Part shown: one piece after another, positions 22,631-31,835 of the stretch | Numbering within the stretch: the first letter of the stretch is position 1 | Layout: each line of letters starts with the position of its first letter | NCBI GenBank assembly: GCA_964542475.1 | Contig: CAZIUL010000029.1 | Location: forward strand, 1 to 51,401 | DNA from: CAZIUL01 sp964542475 | Lineage (GTDB): Bacteria > Planctomycetota > B15-G4 > CAYZWU01 | DNA length: 51,401 nucleotides | Direction of reading: 5' to 3' | Position numbers and translations under genes: made by a program | Notes under the pieces: model-generated | Database searches by the model: none | What the model was told of the DNA's origin: nothing | What the model saw: the letters and a program-made list of their open reading frames with translations, nothing else

Positions 22631-24956
22631 GCAAAGGTCTCCTGGGTTGCGTTGGTGTCCGGACCCGCGTTTCCGCTCCGCTTTTCCCGCCGCTCTTCTC
22701 ATCGCACCCTTTGCCGCAAAGAAAAGCGAGGACTCTTTCGGGTGTGAGCGGGGCAACGTACGATATCCGCGCTCCCGGCTTGTGCGCTCTCATCGCATCG
22801 ACAAGCGCGAAGAACGCGCCGATTCCGTACAGGAACGGGGGCTCGCCTATGGCCTTGGAGCTCAGAACCGCCGCAGGGTTGTCCGCGTCCTCGAGAAACA
22901 CGGAGGTGATCTCAGGAGCGAAATGTATATCGGGCACCTTGTACGTTGACAGGCTGTTCGTGACCGGTTCCCCTTCCGGAGAGTACAGCACCTCTTCGGT
23001 TGTCAGCCATCCCATGCCCTGAACCAGGCCGCCTTCCACCTGGCCGCGATCGATGAGCGGATTCAGGCTGGCGCCGGCGTCGTGCACGATACGGACGCTG
23101 TCAAATGCGTACGTGCCTCGCAGGCAGTCAAGCGTGACCTGTGTTACAGCGGTCCCGAAAACGTGATATGCGAACGGGCTGCCGGACTCCGTACGCTTGT
23201 TGTAAAAAATGCCCGGCGTTGCATAGTGCGCCTGCGCCGACAGGTTTACCCTGTCCGTGTATGCGATCCGCACCAGCTCCTCCCACGAAACACCGCTATC
23301 AACACCCGCTTTTACGACCCGGTCATCGCGGATCTCGATATCATCCGGCGAGGCGCCGAGCTCCCTGGCAGCCACGTTCTTCAGGCGCGACACGATATCG
23401 AGGCACGCCCTTTGTGCGGCCTTTCCGTTCATGTCCGCTCCCGTGCTCGCGGCAGTGGGAGATGTGTTGGCAACCAGGTTTGTGCTCGTGGTCTGAATCG
23501 TCAGCCGCTCGCTGGAGATGCCAAGCGCGCGGGCCGCGATGCCGAGTATCTTCGTGTTGACACCCTGCCCCATCTCCACCGCGCCTGTTGCCACGCTCGC
23601 GCTTCCGTCCGTGTACACGTGAACCAGCGCGCCTGCCTGGTTCAAAAATGTGCTTGTGAACGAAACCCCGAAACACACGGGCATGATCGAGAGCCCGCGT
23701 TTCAGAAGAGTGTTCGCCTCGTTGAAGCGGCGGATCGCCTCCCTTGCCTCCGCGATCTTGAACCGCTCCCCTGCTTCCACGAAGCAACGTTTTGCCCTGC
23801 AGCCCGCGGCACGCATGCCGTACGGGAACTGATCGCCCTCTTTTAGAAGGTTAAGCTCCTGGATGCGCGCCCTGTCAATGCCCATTGCGGAGGCCGCGTG
23901 GTCTATCGCGGACTCGATCACGTAAACCGCTTGCGGCGATCCGAATCCGCGAAACGCGGTGAACGGGGCGATGTTGGTCCTGCAAGCCATTGCGGTCACC
24001 CGCACATTCGGTATGAAGTAGCTGCTCGTCGCGTGAAACAGGCTGCGCTCGAGGATCGCGGTCGAGAGGTCCGCGGCCGCGCCGGAGTTCTGGTACAGGG
24101 TCGCCTCGAACGCCAGTATCCTGCCTTCCTCGCTCAAGCCGATCTTGTATTGTGATGTGTACGGGTGCCTTTTTCCGGTAAGGCGCATGTCCTCGTCGCG
24201 CGAGAGCACGAGCTTGACCGGGCGGCCCAGGCGCATTGCAGCGAGCGCGGCAAGGGCGGCCCACGGTGTGGCCTGGTCTTCCTTGCCGCCGAAAGCTCCG
24301 CCAAGGCGCGGGGCAGCGACCTCGATGCTGTTCATGGGCATGTCAAGAACGCGGGCCAGCGTTTTCTGGACCGATGTGGGCGCCTGGGTGGAGGCGATGA
24401 CTTTCAGCTTGTCGCGATCGAGCGGGATCGCTATCGAGCCCTGTGTTTCCAAGTACACGTGCTCCTGCGCGCCGGTCCGCGCGACTCCGTTCAGGACAGT
24501 GTCGCACCTTTCCCATGCCGCATCGATATCGCCGAGAGACAGGGTTCGCGACGGTGCGATCAGGCGTCCCCTCGAAGCTGCTTCTTGTGGATCGAAAACC
24601 GGTTCCAGCTCCTCGATGTCGATCCGGATCATGGACGCGCCGGTGCGCGCGGCAGCCCGGTCACGCGCAACAACAACTGCGACCGGCTGTCCCGCGAAAA
24701 CCACCTCGCTGTCGGCAAGCAGCGGCTCGTCCGGGATGATCCCGCCGATCTGGTTGTCGCCCGTGATGTCATCCGCGGTGAACACGGCGACTACTCCTTC
24801 CGAATTTTTTGCTTCGGACAGGTCGAGCGATGTGATCTTTCCGCGGGCTGCGGGCGATGTGTATACAGCCGCGTGGAGCAGGCTTTCCGAATCCGGGATG
24901 TCGTCAACGAACATCGATTCGCCGCGCGCGTGGGCATCTGTGTCGTAGTTTTTCAT
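22617..24956 (-). CDS. Xanthine dehydrogenase-like molybdenum-binding subunit
   Basis: A 779-residue molybdenum hydroxylase large subunit. Seen: N-terminal domain with AVFTADDITGDN (~55), then the molybdopterin-binding blocks RLGGAFGGKEDQ (~215), TAFRGFGSPQAVY (~330), VEMGQGVNTKI (~460) and GEPPFLYGIGAFFALVDA (~720) with the Glu expected for catalysis. The length fits XdhA/XdhB-type Mo subunits rather than the fused XdhD. It overlaps the FeS/FAD gene upstream by four bases. In these clusters the enzyme hydroxylates purines such as xanthine or hypoxanthine, or runs the reverse step on urate. Whether it uses the extra selenium cofactor known for relatives cannot be seen here. Confidence 0.88.
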   Translation of the reverse strand: MKNYDTDAHARGESMFVDDIPDSESLLHAAVYTSPAARGKITSLDLSEAKNSEGVVAVFTADDITGDNQIGGIIPDEPLLADSEVVFAGQPVAVVVARDRAAARTGASMIRIDIEELEPVFDPQEAASRGRLIAPSRTLSLGDIDAAWERCDTVLNGVARTGAQEHVYLETQGSIAIPLDRDKLKVIASTQAPTSVQKTLARVLDMPMNSIEVAAPRLGGAFGGKEDQATPWAALAALAAMRLGRPVKLVLSRDEDMRLTGKRHPYTSQYKIGLSEEGRILAFEATLYQNSGAAADLSTAILERSLFHATSSYFIPNVRVTAMACRTNIAPFTAFRGFGSPQAVYVIESAIDHAASAMGIDRARIQELNLLKEGDQFPYGMRAAGCRAKRCFVEAGERFKIAEAREAIRRFNEANTLLKRGLSIMPVCFGVSFTSTFLNQAGALVHVYTDGSASVATGAVEMGQGVNTKILGIAARALGISSERLTIQTTSTNLVANTSPTAASTGADMNGKAAQRACLDIVSRLKNVAARELGASPDDIEIRDDRVVKAGVDSGVSWEELVRIAYTDRVNLSAQAHYATPGIFYNKRTESGSPFAYHVFGTAVTQVTLDCLRGTYAFDSVRIVHDAGASLNPLIDRGQVEGGLVQGMGWLTTEEVLYSPEGEPVTNSLSTYKVPDIHFAPEITSVFLEDADNPAAVLSSKAIGEPPFLYGIGAFFALVDAMRAHKPGARISYVAPLTPERVLAFLCGKGCDEKSGGKSGAETRVRTPTQPRRPLHDDR

Positions 24957-26380
24957 GGAAGATCCCCCTCGATCCCGAAAAGAACGTTGAAGTGGGCAAG
25001 GATCAGGCGTTCGAGCAGAATCCGCTTGTAGGAGGCGGATCCCCGCACATCGCTTATCGGCGATATCTCTTCACCTGCCACGGCAGCAGCGGCGCGTGCG
25101 GCTTGCCAGGAGATCTTTTTCCCTTCTAGAAAACGCGCGGTCCTTGGCAGGCACATGGGAACAGGTGAGACACCCCCGGCTGAAACACGGACGGTCTCGA
25201 TGATTCCGTCGCGTGCCTTTATCGAGATCGCGGTGTTGACACTCGCGATGTCAAGATGCGCGCGCTTGCACACTTTTTCGAAGTTGAACAGGGTGTGCTC
25301 GTCGCTCCTTGGAACGTCTATCCTTGTCACGACCTCTCCGTCGGCGAGGTCCATCCGCTTGTACCCCTTGTAGAACTCGTTCAACGGCACGCGCCTTTCA
25401 ACGGAGCCGCTGCTGATAACGAGCCCGGCGCCTTTTGCGAGCAGCATGATGGTCATGTCACCAACCGGAGACGCGTTAACGATGTTTCCGCCCACCGTGG
25501 CCCGGTTTCTCACCTGGGCTGACGCGATACGCCTCGCGTAAGAGGCAAACCCCGGGATCGATTCGTGTACCGCGCGCGACCTTGCCAGCTCGCGGATGGT
25601 TGCAGCAGCACCGATCCGGAGGGTACCGTGATTGACACCGATGTTTGCGAGCTTTTCGCGAAAGATAAAGCGAAGCCCCGGCGCCTGGGAAAGCTCGCCG
25701 GCGCTTCCGGCCATCAGATCGGTTGCTCCGGCAACCGCTACGAACGAACCGCTTGCGCTCGGAACGCAGGCTATCCCCTCATCGATATCGATCGAGGCCA
25801 GCCGCTGCCCCGCGCTGTTGAAATACTCGGGCAGGATCCCAAGGTCCACAAGGCGGGCGATGCGCTCGCTGCCCGGCTCGGGCAGGTCCGCGGGCAGCCC
25901 TTTTAACAGGTCATCAACCGCTCGAACGATCGATGCATACCCTGTGCAGCGGCAGATGTTGCCGTCGAGCGCGGAGACAGCGTTGTCGAGATCGAGGTCG
26001 ATCAGGCGGCTGGAGAGGAGAAAGCCGATCATGGACATGACGATTCCCGGCGTGCAAAACCCGCACTGCGTTGCCCCGGCATCCACCAAGGCCTGCTGCA
26101 CCCTGCTTAGCCCCTCCCCCATGTTGATGCCATCGAGCGTTACCAGGTGGCAGCCCTCCACGGCCCCGAAAGGGAGAATACACGAGTTCACAGCGCTGTA
26201 CCTGACCGCCGCGTCATCCTCAGGCTCGCCCAGCAGCACGGTGCAAGCGCCGCAGTCGCCCTCGCCGCACCCCTCCTTTACCGCTTTCAGCCCGGCCTTT
26301 GAGCGGATGTAATCGAGCGCCCTCTCGCCCGCGGACGTTTGGTCTTCTTCCGCCAAGCTGTTGTTCAACAGGAACTTCAT
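24953..26380 (-). CDS. Xanthine dehydrogenase-like [2Fe-2S]/FAD subunit
   Basis: A 475-residue fused iron-sulfur and FAD subunit. Seen: plant-type ferredoxin cluster CGEGDCGACTVLL at residues 38-50 with a later Cys (NSCILPFG), the second cluster CGFCTPGIV (~108) and CRCTGYASIV (~145), then an FAD domain with VAVAGATDLMAG (~215), TLRIGAAATIRELA (~255) and RNRATVGGNIVNASPVGDM (~290). It passes electrons from the Mo subunit to an acceptor. It is the first gene of the minus-strand operon. The divergent spacer to the exported hydrolase, 26381-26624, must hold the promoter, though I could not pick out convincing boxes there. Confidence 0.88.
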   Translation of the reverse strand: MKFLLNNSLAEEDQTSAGERALDYIRSKAGLKAVKEGCGEGDCGACTVLLGEPEDDAAVRYSAVNSCILPFGAVEGCHLVTLDGINMGEGLSRVQQALVDAGATQCGFCTPGIVMSMIGFLLSSRLIDLDLDNAVSALDGNICRCTGYASIVRAVDDLLKGLPADLPEPGSERIARLVDLGILPEYFNSAGQRLASIDIDEGIACVPSASGSFVAVAGATDLMAGSAGELSQAPGLRFIFREKLANIGVNHGTLRIGAAATIRELARSRAVHESIPGFASYARRIASAQVRNRATVGGNIVNASPVGDMTIMLLAKGAGLVISSGSVERRVPLNEFYKGYKRMDLADGEVVTRIDVPRSDEHTLFNFEKVCKRAHLDIASVNTAISIKARDGIIETVRVSAGGVSPVPMCLPRTARFLEGKKISWQAARAAAAVAGEEISPISDVRGSASYKRILLERLILAHFNVLFGIEGDLP

Positions 26381-26624
26381 AAATGATTACGCCTCAGCAA
26401 GGTCCTTACCCGGATGACACCGGTACTTATCTCTGAACCTGCTGACCGGGCCATGCCGGGGCACAACCATCATACATCAGCGGCAGGCAAGAAATACGGG
26501 ATTATTTTTCTCATGTTTTATGCGCGAGGCTTTGTAAGAATGTAGGGGAACTCAATGAAATGGCGCCCGCCATACAGGCATCCCCTTCTCCATAGACTTT
26601 TCCCGTTCTGTTTGGAGGTCAACC

Positions 26625-27536
26625 ATGAGACGGCTGACAACTTTTCTTGCCTTGCTGCTTTGCTCCGCGGGAGCGACACTCCTTGCCCAGGATCTCAAGA
26701 GTGTACGTGTCAAGATAACGTCCCTGGACAACGGCATTTACATGCTGGCCACAAGGGTCGGCGGAAACCTGGGAGTCTGCACAGGGGAAGACGGCGTTCT
26801 GCTCATCGATTCAGAGTACGCGCAGCTCAACCCAAAGGTCAAAACCGCCATTGCCGCGGTCAATGACAAACCGGTGAGGTTCCTGATCAACACGCACTGG
26901 CACTTCGATCACACCGGGGGCAACCCGGTTTTCGGAAAGGAGGGAAGCCTGATCATCGCCCATGAAAACGTGCGCAAACGCCTGGCAGTTGATCAGCGCA
27001 TCGGAACCCTGGGCAGGGAAGTTCCCGCCCTGCCGGAAGAAGGTCTGCCGGTCATCACCTTTACAAAATCAATCGCTTTTCACACCAACGGCCAGGAGAT
27101 CGAGGTCATACACATGCCCGGCGCGCACACGGACGGGGATGGGGTTGTTCTGTTCAAAAAGGCAAACGTGATCCATGCCGGAGACATTTTTTTCAACTGC
27201 GGATACCCCTTCATCGATGTTGAAGCGGGCGGGGATATCGACGGCATGATCGAGGCTGTGAAAGCCATCCTGAAGCTCTGCGACGACAAGACGCGAATAA
27301 TCCCGGGACACGGCCCGCTAGCCAGCAAAGAGGATATGGAGACATACAGGGACATGCTCTGCGAATTCCGCGCTGTCGTTGCAAAAGAGATGGCCGCGGG
27401 CAAGGATCTGAAAACGATCCTGGCTGAAAAACCCACCGCGGAGCTCGACAAGAAGTGGGGCAATGTCTTCTTCCAGCCGGACAAGTTCACAGAGATCGTG
27501 TTTCTCTCGCTGGACAGGAAAAAAGGGGACAGCTGA
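26625..27536 (+). CDS. Exported metallo-beta-lactamase-fold hydrolase
   Basis: A 303-residue MBL-fold hydrolase with a signal peptide (residues 1 to about 21, ending SAGATLLAQ). Metal ligands seen: HWHFDH at 91-96, His168 in MPGAHTDGD, Asp187 in HAGD and His229 in PGHG. This set fits a binuclear zinc enzyme of the broad class that holds B-type lactamases, lactonases and alkylsulfatase-like enzymes. The substrate cannot be told, and it need not act on antibiotics. The ribosome site GGAGG (26614-26618) is well placed. It is followed by a short palindrome and the 183-bp hairpin repeat, so it is probably a single-gene unit. Confidence 0.85.
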   Translation: MRRLTTFLALLLCSAGATLLAQDLKSVRVKITSLDNGIYMLATRVGGNLGVCTGEDGVLLIDSEYAQLNPKVKTAIAAVNDKPVRFLINTHWHFDHTGGNPVFGKEGSLIIAHENVRKRLAVDQRIGTLGREVPALPEEGLPVITFTKSIAFHTNGQEIEVIHMPGAHTDGDGVVLFKKANVIHAGDIFFNCGYPFIDVEAGGDIDGMIEAVKAILKLCDDKTRIIPGHGPLASKEDMETYRDMLCEFRAVVAKEMAAGKDLKTILAEKPTAELDKKWGNVFFQPDKFTEIVFLSLDRKKGDS

Positions 27537-27542
27537 TCCGGA

Positions 27543-27562
27543 GGGCGGTTCGCGAGCCGCCC
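27543..27562. repeat. REP-like GC-rich palindrome
   Basis: GGGCGG (27543-27548) and CCGCCC (27557-27562) flank TTCGCGAG, giving an almost perfect 20-bp palindrome seven bases after the hydrolase stop. It could end transcription, but no U run follows. Similar palindromes are widespread short repeats in environmental bacteria. Confidence 0.5.
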
Positions 27563-27627
27563 CTACGATGGCACCGGCTTCATGCGCCTTTTCCTGCGGC
27601 CAGCGAGCGTGACCGGGTTTTGCTCCT

Positions 27628-27810
27628 ATTAATCCGCTTATTTCATACTCTTCGTCGCGAGGTAGCTGTAAACTGTGATGTGGCAAGGCGCATGTCAGGA
27701 GACGACCGCAGGCCTGTTCTTACAGGTTGAGGATCGTCTCCTGGCATGAAACGCAGCCACAGTGCAGTTTACGGTGCCGCAGCAGAAGAGGATGAAATAA
27801 GCGGATTAAT
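27628..27810. repeat. 183-bp long-hairpin repeat (MITE-like), complete copy
   Basis: Ends are inverted repeats: ATTAATCCGCTTATTTCAT at the left and its exact complement ATGAAATAAGCGGATTAAT at the right, extended to 26 bp with one mismatch. Inner arms also pair (GTAAACTG with CAGTTTAC, GCCACA with TGTGGC, CAGGAGACGA with TCGTCTCCTG), and CCTGT/ACAGG closes the tip, so the whole element folds as one long hairpin. A second complete copy is at 51220-51401 and half copies at 43192-43256 and 44731-44766. No protein is encoded, so it would be a non-autonomous element. It fills most of the 358-bp gap between the hydrolase and typA. Confidence 0.85.
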
Positions 27811-27815
27811 TTCCC

Positions 27816-27876
27816 TGGGAAACCGGCATGTCTCTTGACAAGTTCCGTCAATAGGAGTAGCTTCCCCGGTTTCCCC
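27816..27876 (+). promoter_or_regulatory. Inverted repeat in the typA leader
   Basis: TGGGAAACCGG (27816-27826) pairs with CCGGTTTCCC (27866-27875) across a 39-base loop, ending 19 bases before the typA ATG, where no clear ribosome site is seen. It could be a leader-RNA structure controlling translation, or debris of the adjacent repeat. Confidence 0.3.
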
Positions 27877-27894
27877 ATTTCACAGAAAACCATC

Positions 27895-29721
27895 ATGGAT
27901 ATAAGAAACGTTGCAATCATCGCCCACGTGGACCACGGAAAGACCACACTGATCGACCAGATCCTCAAGCAGTGCCATGTCTTTCGCAAGGGTCAGGCGG
28001 TGCAGGAGCGGATTCTCGATTCGAACGATCTGGAACGGGAACGCGGGATAACGATCACCTCGAAAAACTGTGCGGTGAACTTTGACAATGTGCGCATCAA
28101 CCTCATCGACACCCCCGGCCACGCGGACTTTGGCGGGGAAGTGGAGCGGGTGCTCAAGATGGCTGACGGGGTACTCCTTCTAGTCGATGCTTTCGAGGGG
28201 CCCATGCCCCAGACGCGGTTTGTCCTGCAGAAAGCGCTCAAGCTCGACCTGGTTCCCCTGGTCGTGATCAACAAGGTGGACAGGCCCAACGCCCGGCCCC
28301 ACGAGGTGCTCGACGAGGTGTTCAGCCTTTTCATGGACCTCGAAGCAGGCGATGAGCAGCTCGATTTCCGCGGGGTCTATGCCTCCGGCAGAGACGGCTG
28401 GGCCGTGGGCGAGGTCAACGACGAACGTGACGACCTGCGCCCCCTTCTACGCATGATCATCGACAAGATCCCGGCTCCCGAGCGTCGCGAGGGGCCGCTG
28501 CAGATGCTGGTCTCCGCAATGGATCACAACGACTACGTTGGCCGCATCGGGGTGGGCCGCATCTTCCGGGGCGGCCTGCGCGTAAAGGATCCCCTGATGT
28601 TGATCAAGCGCGACGGCCGGCGCGTCGATGTGACAGCCCGCCAGCTCTTCACCTTTGACAACCTGGGCAGGCGCGAGGTTGAAGGCGTGTCCTGCGGCGA
28701 CATCTGCGCGGTTGTGGGCCTGGAAGGCGTGGATATCGGCGACACCCTGACTGACCGGGAACACCCCGAACCCCTGCCCATAATCACCGTGGACGAGCCC
28801 ACCCTTTCCATGAGCTTCCATGTAAACGACAGCCCTTTCGTGGGACAGGAAGGCAGCCTCGTGACCAGCCGCCAGCTCCGCGAGCGGCTCTTTCGCGAAT
28901 CGGAGCGCGACGTGGCTCTTCGCGTTGAAGACACGGGCAGCGCCGACGCCTTCAAGGTGTCCGGCCGCGGCATCCTGCACCTGGCGATCATGATGGAGAC
29001 CATGCGCAGGGAGGGCTACGAGTTCATGGTGGGCCAGCCGAGGGTCATCTACAAGGAAATAAACGGCAAGAAGGCCGAACCCGTGGAGGTTCTCATCGTG
29101 GACGTGCCCAGCGAACATTCGGGCACAGTGATCGAATACGTTTCCGCACGCCGGGGAACCATGATCAGGATGAACGAATCCCACGACCAGACCGTGCTGG
29201 AGTTCCATATCCCAAGCCGCGGTCTCATCGGATTCAGGAGCCGCATGCTCCGGGCCACGTCAGGGGAAATCGTGGTCAACCACCGGTTTTTCCAGTACGA
29301 GTACTTCAAGGGGTCCCTTCCCAAGCGGCAGACCGGAAGCATCATTTCCAAGGCGTCCGGCGAGGCCGTGGCTTTTGCCCTCGACTCGCTCCAGGACCGG
29401 GGCCGTTTTTTCGTGAACCCCGGGGACCGGCTCTACGCGGGCCAGATCATCGGCGAGCACAACAAGGAGGACGACATCCTGGTCAACGCCCAGAAAGCAA
29501 AAAAACTGACCAACGTGCGCGCTGCCGGCTCGGACCGCAAGATGAAGATCGCCCCTGCCCTGCTGCACAGCCTCGAAGAAGCTGTTGAATACCTGACACA
29601 CGACGACTATGTGGAGATCACTCCCAAATCGATCCGCCTGCGCAAATCGATCCTCGACGAGCACCAGCGGAAAAAAAACACCCGCTTCGGCAAGACAGGA
29701 AGCGAGGACCTGCCGCGTTGA
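27895..29721 (+). CDS. typA: TypA/BipA ribosome-associated GTPase
   Basis: A 608-residue translational GTPase of normal length for the family. Seen: P-loop AHVDHGKT at residues 10-17, RGITITSKN near 46-54, DTPGHADFGGEV near 75, NKVDR near 129, then the EF-G-like domains and the BipA-specific C-terminal domain (LTNVRAAGSDRKMKIAPA and YVEITPKSIRLRKSIL). It binds ribosomes and helps assembly and growth under cold or stress. The start is the ATG at 27895 (MDIRNVAIIAHVDHGK), since upstream codons in frame encode nothing family-like. The basal translation signal looks weak: no Shine-Dalgarno match lies within 15 bases. Confidence 0.96.
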   Translation: MDIRNVAIIAHVDHGKTTLIDQILKQCHVFRKGQAVQERILDSNDLERERGITITSKNCAVNFDNVRINLIDTPGHADFGGEVERVLKMADGVLLLVDAFEGPMPQTRFVLQKALKLDLVPLVVINKVDRPNARPHEVLDEVFSLFMDLEAGDEQLDFRGVYASGRDGWAVGEVNDERDDLRPLLRMIIDKIPAPERREGPLQMLVSAMDHNDYVGRIGVGRIFRGGLRVKDPLMLIKRDGRRVDVTARQLFTFDNLGRREVEGVSCGDICAVVGLEGVDIGDTLTDREHPEPLPIITVDEPTLSMSFHVNDSPFVGQEGSLVTSRQLRERLFRESERDVALRVEDTGSADAFKVSGRGILHLAIMMETMRREGYEFMVGQPRVIYKEINGKKAEPVEVLIVDVPSEHSGTVIEYVSARRGTMIRMNESHDQTVLEFHIPSRGLIGFRSRMLRATSGEIVVNHRFFQYEYFKGSLPKRQTGSIISKASGEAVAFALDSLQDRGRFFVNPGDRLYAGQIIGEHNKEDDILVNAQKAKKLTNVRAAGSDRKMKIAPALLHSLEEAVEYLTHDDYVEITPKSIRLRKSILDEHQRKKNTRFGKTGSEDLPR

Positions 29722-29756
29722 TAGTCCCGGGGATTCGGAAGGACATGGTACCGGTG

Positions 29757-30185
29757 TCAGGAAATATCTGAAAACAAAATACCCCAGAACATACAAGCTA
29801 AAACAACACCAATAAAATATATGAGGAAGTGAATGATTGTATAAATGACGGCAATCTCAATGAAACGGCGAAAAGGCTTTAGAAGGACAAGCAGCGGCCA
29901 CGCCAATACAATTGCGAAAAAGATGCTGAGCGAGAGCATTAGAGGATCGTTTGATGTTAAATCCAGCACGGATAAAACAATTAAAGGCAATATTAAAGGA
30001 CCAATAGCAAAAGGGGTAACAAACGGTCCGATAAAAGCTCCTAAAGGGGAAGAACCGATCCATTCAAAAAAATGAAAACGTATCTGAAAGATTGAAGCCG
30101 TGTAACAGAGCAAAGGAATGGATAAAGCAGGCAACCAGTAACAAAGACCTATCTTGACGGTTAAATTGTAGTTTCTGGTGTTCAT
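29757..30185 (-). CDS. Small membrane protein of unknown function
   Basis: About 142 residues with roughly four hydrophobic segments (IGLCYWLPALSIPLLCYTA; LGAFIGPFVTPFAIGPLIL; LMLSLSIFFAIVLAWPLLVL; IHFLIYFIGVVLACMFWGIL). I start it at the ATG at 30185 (MNTRNYNLTVKIG), because the 44 residues upstream in that frame are Arg-rich and look non-coding. I do not recognise the family. Its coding DNA is lower in GC (a 60-base sample is 47 percent) than the typA gene beside it, which suggests recent arrival. It is convergent with typA and has no visible operon partner. Confidence 0.6.
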   Translation of the reverse strand: MNTRNYNLTVKIGLCYWLPALSIPLLCYTASIFQIRFHFFEWIGSSPLGAFIGPFVTPFAIGPLILPLIVLSVLDLTSNDPLMLSLSIFFAIVLAWPLLVLLKPFRRFIEIAVIYTIIHFLIYFIGVVLACMFWGILFSDIS

Positions 30186-30668
30186 GAGATGTGCGTCACT
30201 CCAGCGGTTCCCATGCCTCCAAAGTGAAACAGGGCCTGCAGGCCTTCTGGTACCAGACTGTCGTAGCGCCGCTTTTTTGCATGATCGTCCCCGTGGTTGG
30301 GTTTGCAGCCACTTCACGTCGCCATGATGTACTCGACGGATAAAATATACAAGCGCGGTTTTAGCAAGTTGGCAAGCGTCTCTCTCTATTAAAACGTTGA
30401 CTGACCCCTAATTCCCAACCACGACAGCCTCCTTTCCACGGGCTTTCACCCGATCCGTAGACGGGAACCATGTCTGCTCAGTTTTTCTTCATGGAAATCA
30501 TTTTGTTACGCAGCATTCAATGCCTGCTCGTATTTCAAACAACTTGACTAAGATAATTTACCATGCTATTCTTTCTTAGTAACAATCGCTATGAAAGACG
30601 ACTTTCTTGTAAGCGGACCCGGCGACCAAAGGAGACATAAGAATTTTACTCGTGGAAGGGCATAAATA
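30186..30668. other. 483-bp non-coding stretch
   Basis: No convincing gene. It holds a 12-bp perfect palindrome GGCCTGCAGGCC (about 30233-30244), a GACTGACCCCTAATTCCC segment near 30400 that recalls small-repeat debris, and a candidate promoter for the Fic gene listed separately. The part after 30500 is AT-rich. Confidence 0.5.
30544..30572 (+). promoter_or_regulatory. Candidate sigma-70 type promoter for the Fic gene
   Basis: TTGACT (30544-30549) and TATTCT (30567-30572) with a 17-base spacer, 97 bases ahead of the Fic start codon. The match to TTGACA/TATAAT is 5 and 4 of 6. No experimental support. Confidence 0.4.
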
Positions 30669-31835
30669 ATGGCAGCTACTGGACGTTACGTAAAAAACTC
30701 GGTTTCCGGAGAAACCTGCCAAGCGTTTGTCCCAAATTCGCTTCCGCCCGATCTTCCGTTGCCTCTGGGATCCGAGGAGCATGATCTCATAGAGCAGGCA
30801 AACCGGGCGTTGGGAAGGCTGGATGGGGTAACGACCTTGCTTCCTGACAGGTCTTTGTTCATCTACTTCTACGTTCGCAAAGAAGCGGTGCTGTCCTCAC
30901 AGATCGAAGGTACGCAGTCCTCGTTCACTGATCTCCTGTTGCATGAAGAGAAACTTGCCCCGGGTGTTCCTGTCGACGATGTTCAAGAGGTATCGAACTA
31001 TGTGGCTGCACTTGATCACGGACTGAAGCGAATCAGAGAGGATGGTTTCCCGCTGTCACTTCGGCTGATCCGGGAAATCCACGAGGTGCTGCTGTCCAAA
31101 GGGCGAGGCAGCGCCAAAGCACCGGGCGAATTTCGACGAACGCAGAACTGGATTGGCGGAAGCCGACCAGGCAACGCTCTATTTGTTCCTCCGCCTCCCG
31201 AGTACGTGGTTGAGTGCATGGGAGACTTGGAGAAGTTTCTTCATGATCAGCCGGAACATACACCGGTGCTGCTGAAGGCAGCGTTGGCGCACGTGCAGTT
31301 CGAGACAATCCACCCGTTTCTGGATGGGAACGGTAGGCTGGGGCGTTTGCTGATCACTCTGCTCTTGTGTGCGGAAGGGGCTTTGCAGGAGCCATTGCTG
31401 TACCTGAGCCTGTATTTCAAACAGAATCGACAGGAGTACTACGATCTGCTTCAGAGGGTTCGACTGGATGGCAGTTGGAGAGAATGGCAGCATTTTTTTT
31501 TGACGGGAGTGCGAGATACCGCCCAAAAGGCTGCTGATACAGCCAGAAAAATACTCGCCCAATTCGAAGAGGACCGCAAGACAATCGAGGTTCTGGGACG
31601 CCAAGCCGGTTCCACACACCGTGTCCATCAGATGTTGCAGCGTTATCCTATAGCCACCGTTGCGACTGTCTCAGAACGGCTTCATATCACATCACCCACT
31701 GCTCGAAATGCCATCAAGAGCCTGGAGAAACTCGGTATCGTCCGTGAAATCACCGGAAAAAAGCGGGATCGGGTGTATCTGTATGGCAAATACACGCGGA
31801 TACTCGACGAGGGTACAGAGCCGATGACACCATGA
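30669..31835 (+). CDS. Fic-family AMP-transferase with N-terminal autoinhibitory motif
   Basis: A 388-residue Fic protein. Seen: the catalytic motif HPFLDGNGRLGR at about residues 215-226, an inhibitory SSQIEG helix near 75-80 (the class II pattern S/T-x3-E-G/N, whose Glu blocks productive ATP binding), and a C-terminal winged-helix domain (TVATVSERLHITSPTARNAI, then a hairpin GIVREITGKKRDRVYLY). This is the common Fic-plus-wHTH form in which the N-terminal domain resembles Fic_N. Family members usually transfer AMP to protein side chains; targets here are unknown. All key residues are present, so it is likely active when relieved. It stands alone on the plus strand. Confidence 0.92.
   Translation: MAATGRYVKNSVSGETCQAFVPNSLPPDLPLPLGSEEHDLIEQANRALGRLDGVTTLLPDRSLFIYFYVRKEAVLSSQIEGTQSSFTDLLLHEEKLAPGVPVDDVQEVSNYVAALDHGLKRIREDGFPLSLRLIREIHEVLLSKGRGSAKAPGEFRRTQNWIGGSRPGNALFVPPPPEYVVECMGDLEKFLHDQPEHTPVLLKAALAHVQFETIHPFLDGNGRLGRLLITLLLCAEGALQEPLLYLSLYFKQNRQEYYDLLQRVRLDGSWREWQHFFLTGVRDTAQKAADTARKILAQFEEDRKTIEVLGRQAGSTHRVHQMLQRYPIATVATVSERLHITSPTARNAIKSLEKLGIVREITGKKRDRVYLYGKYTRILDEGTEPMTP

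Noticed and set aside
27628..27810. Small regulatory RNA gene
   Set aside because: Long pairing could suggest RNA, but several copies, matching inverted ends and half copies next to unrelated genes fit a mobile repeat better.
30186..30317. N-terminal extension of the small membrane protein
   Set aside because: The 44 residues are Arg-rich, GC-rich and unlike the low-GC body of the gene; the ATG at 30185 is the natural start.
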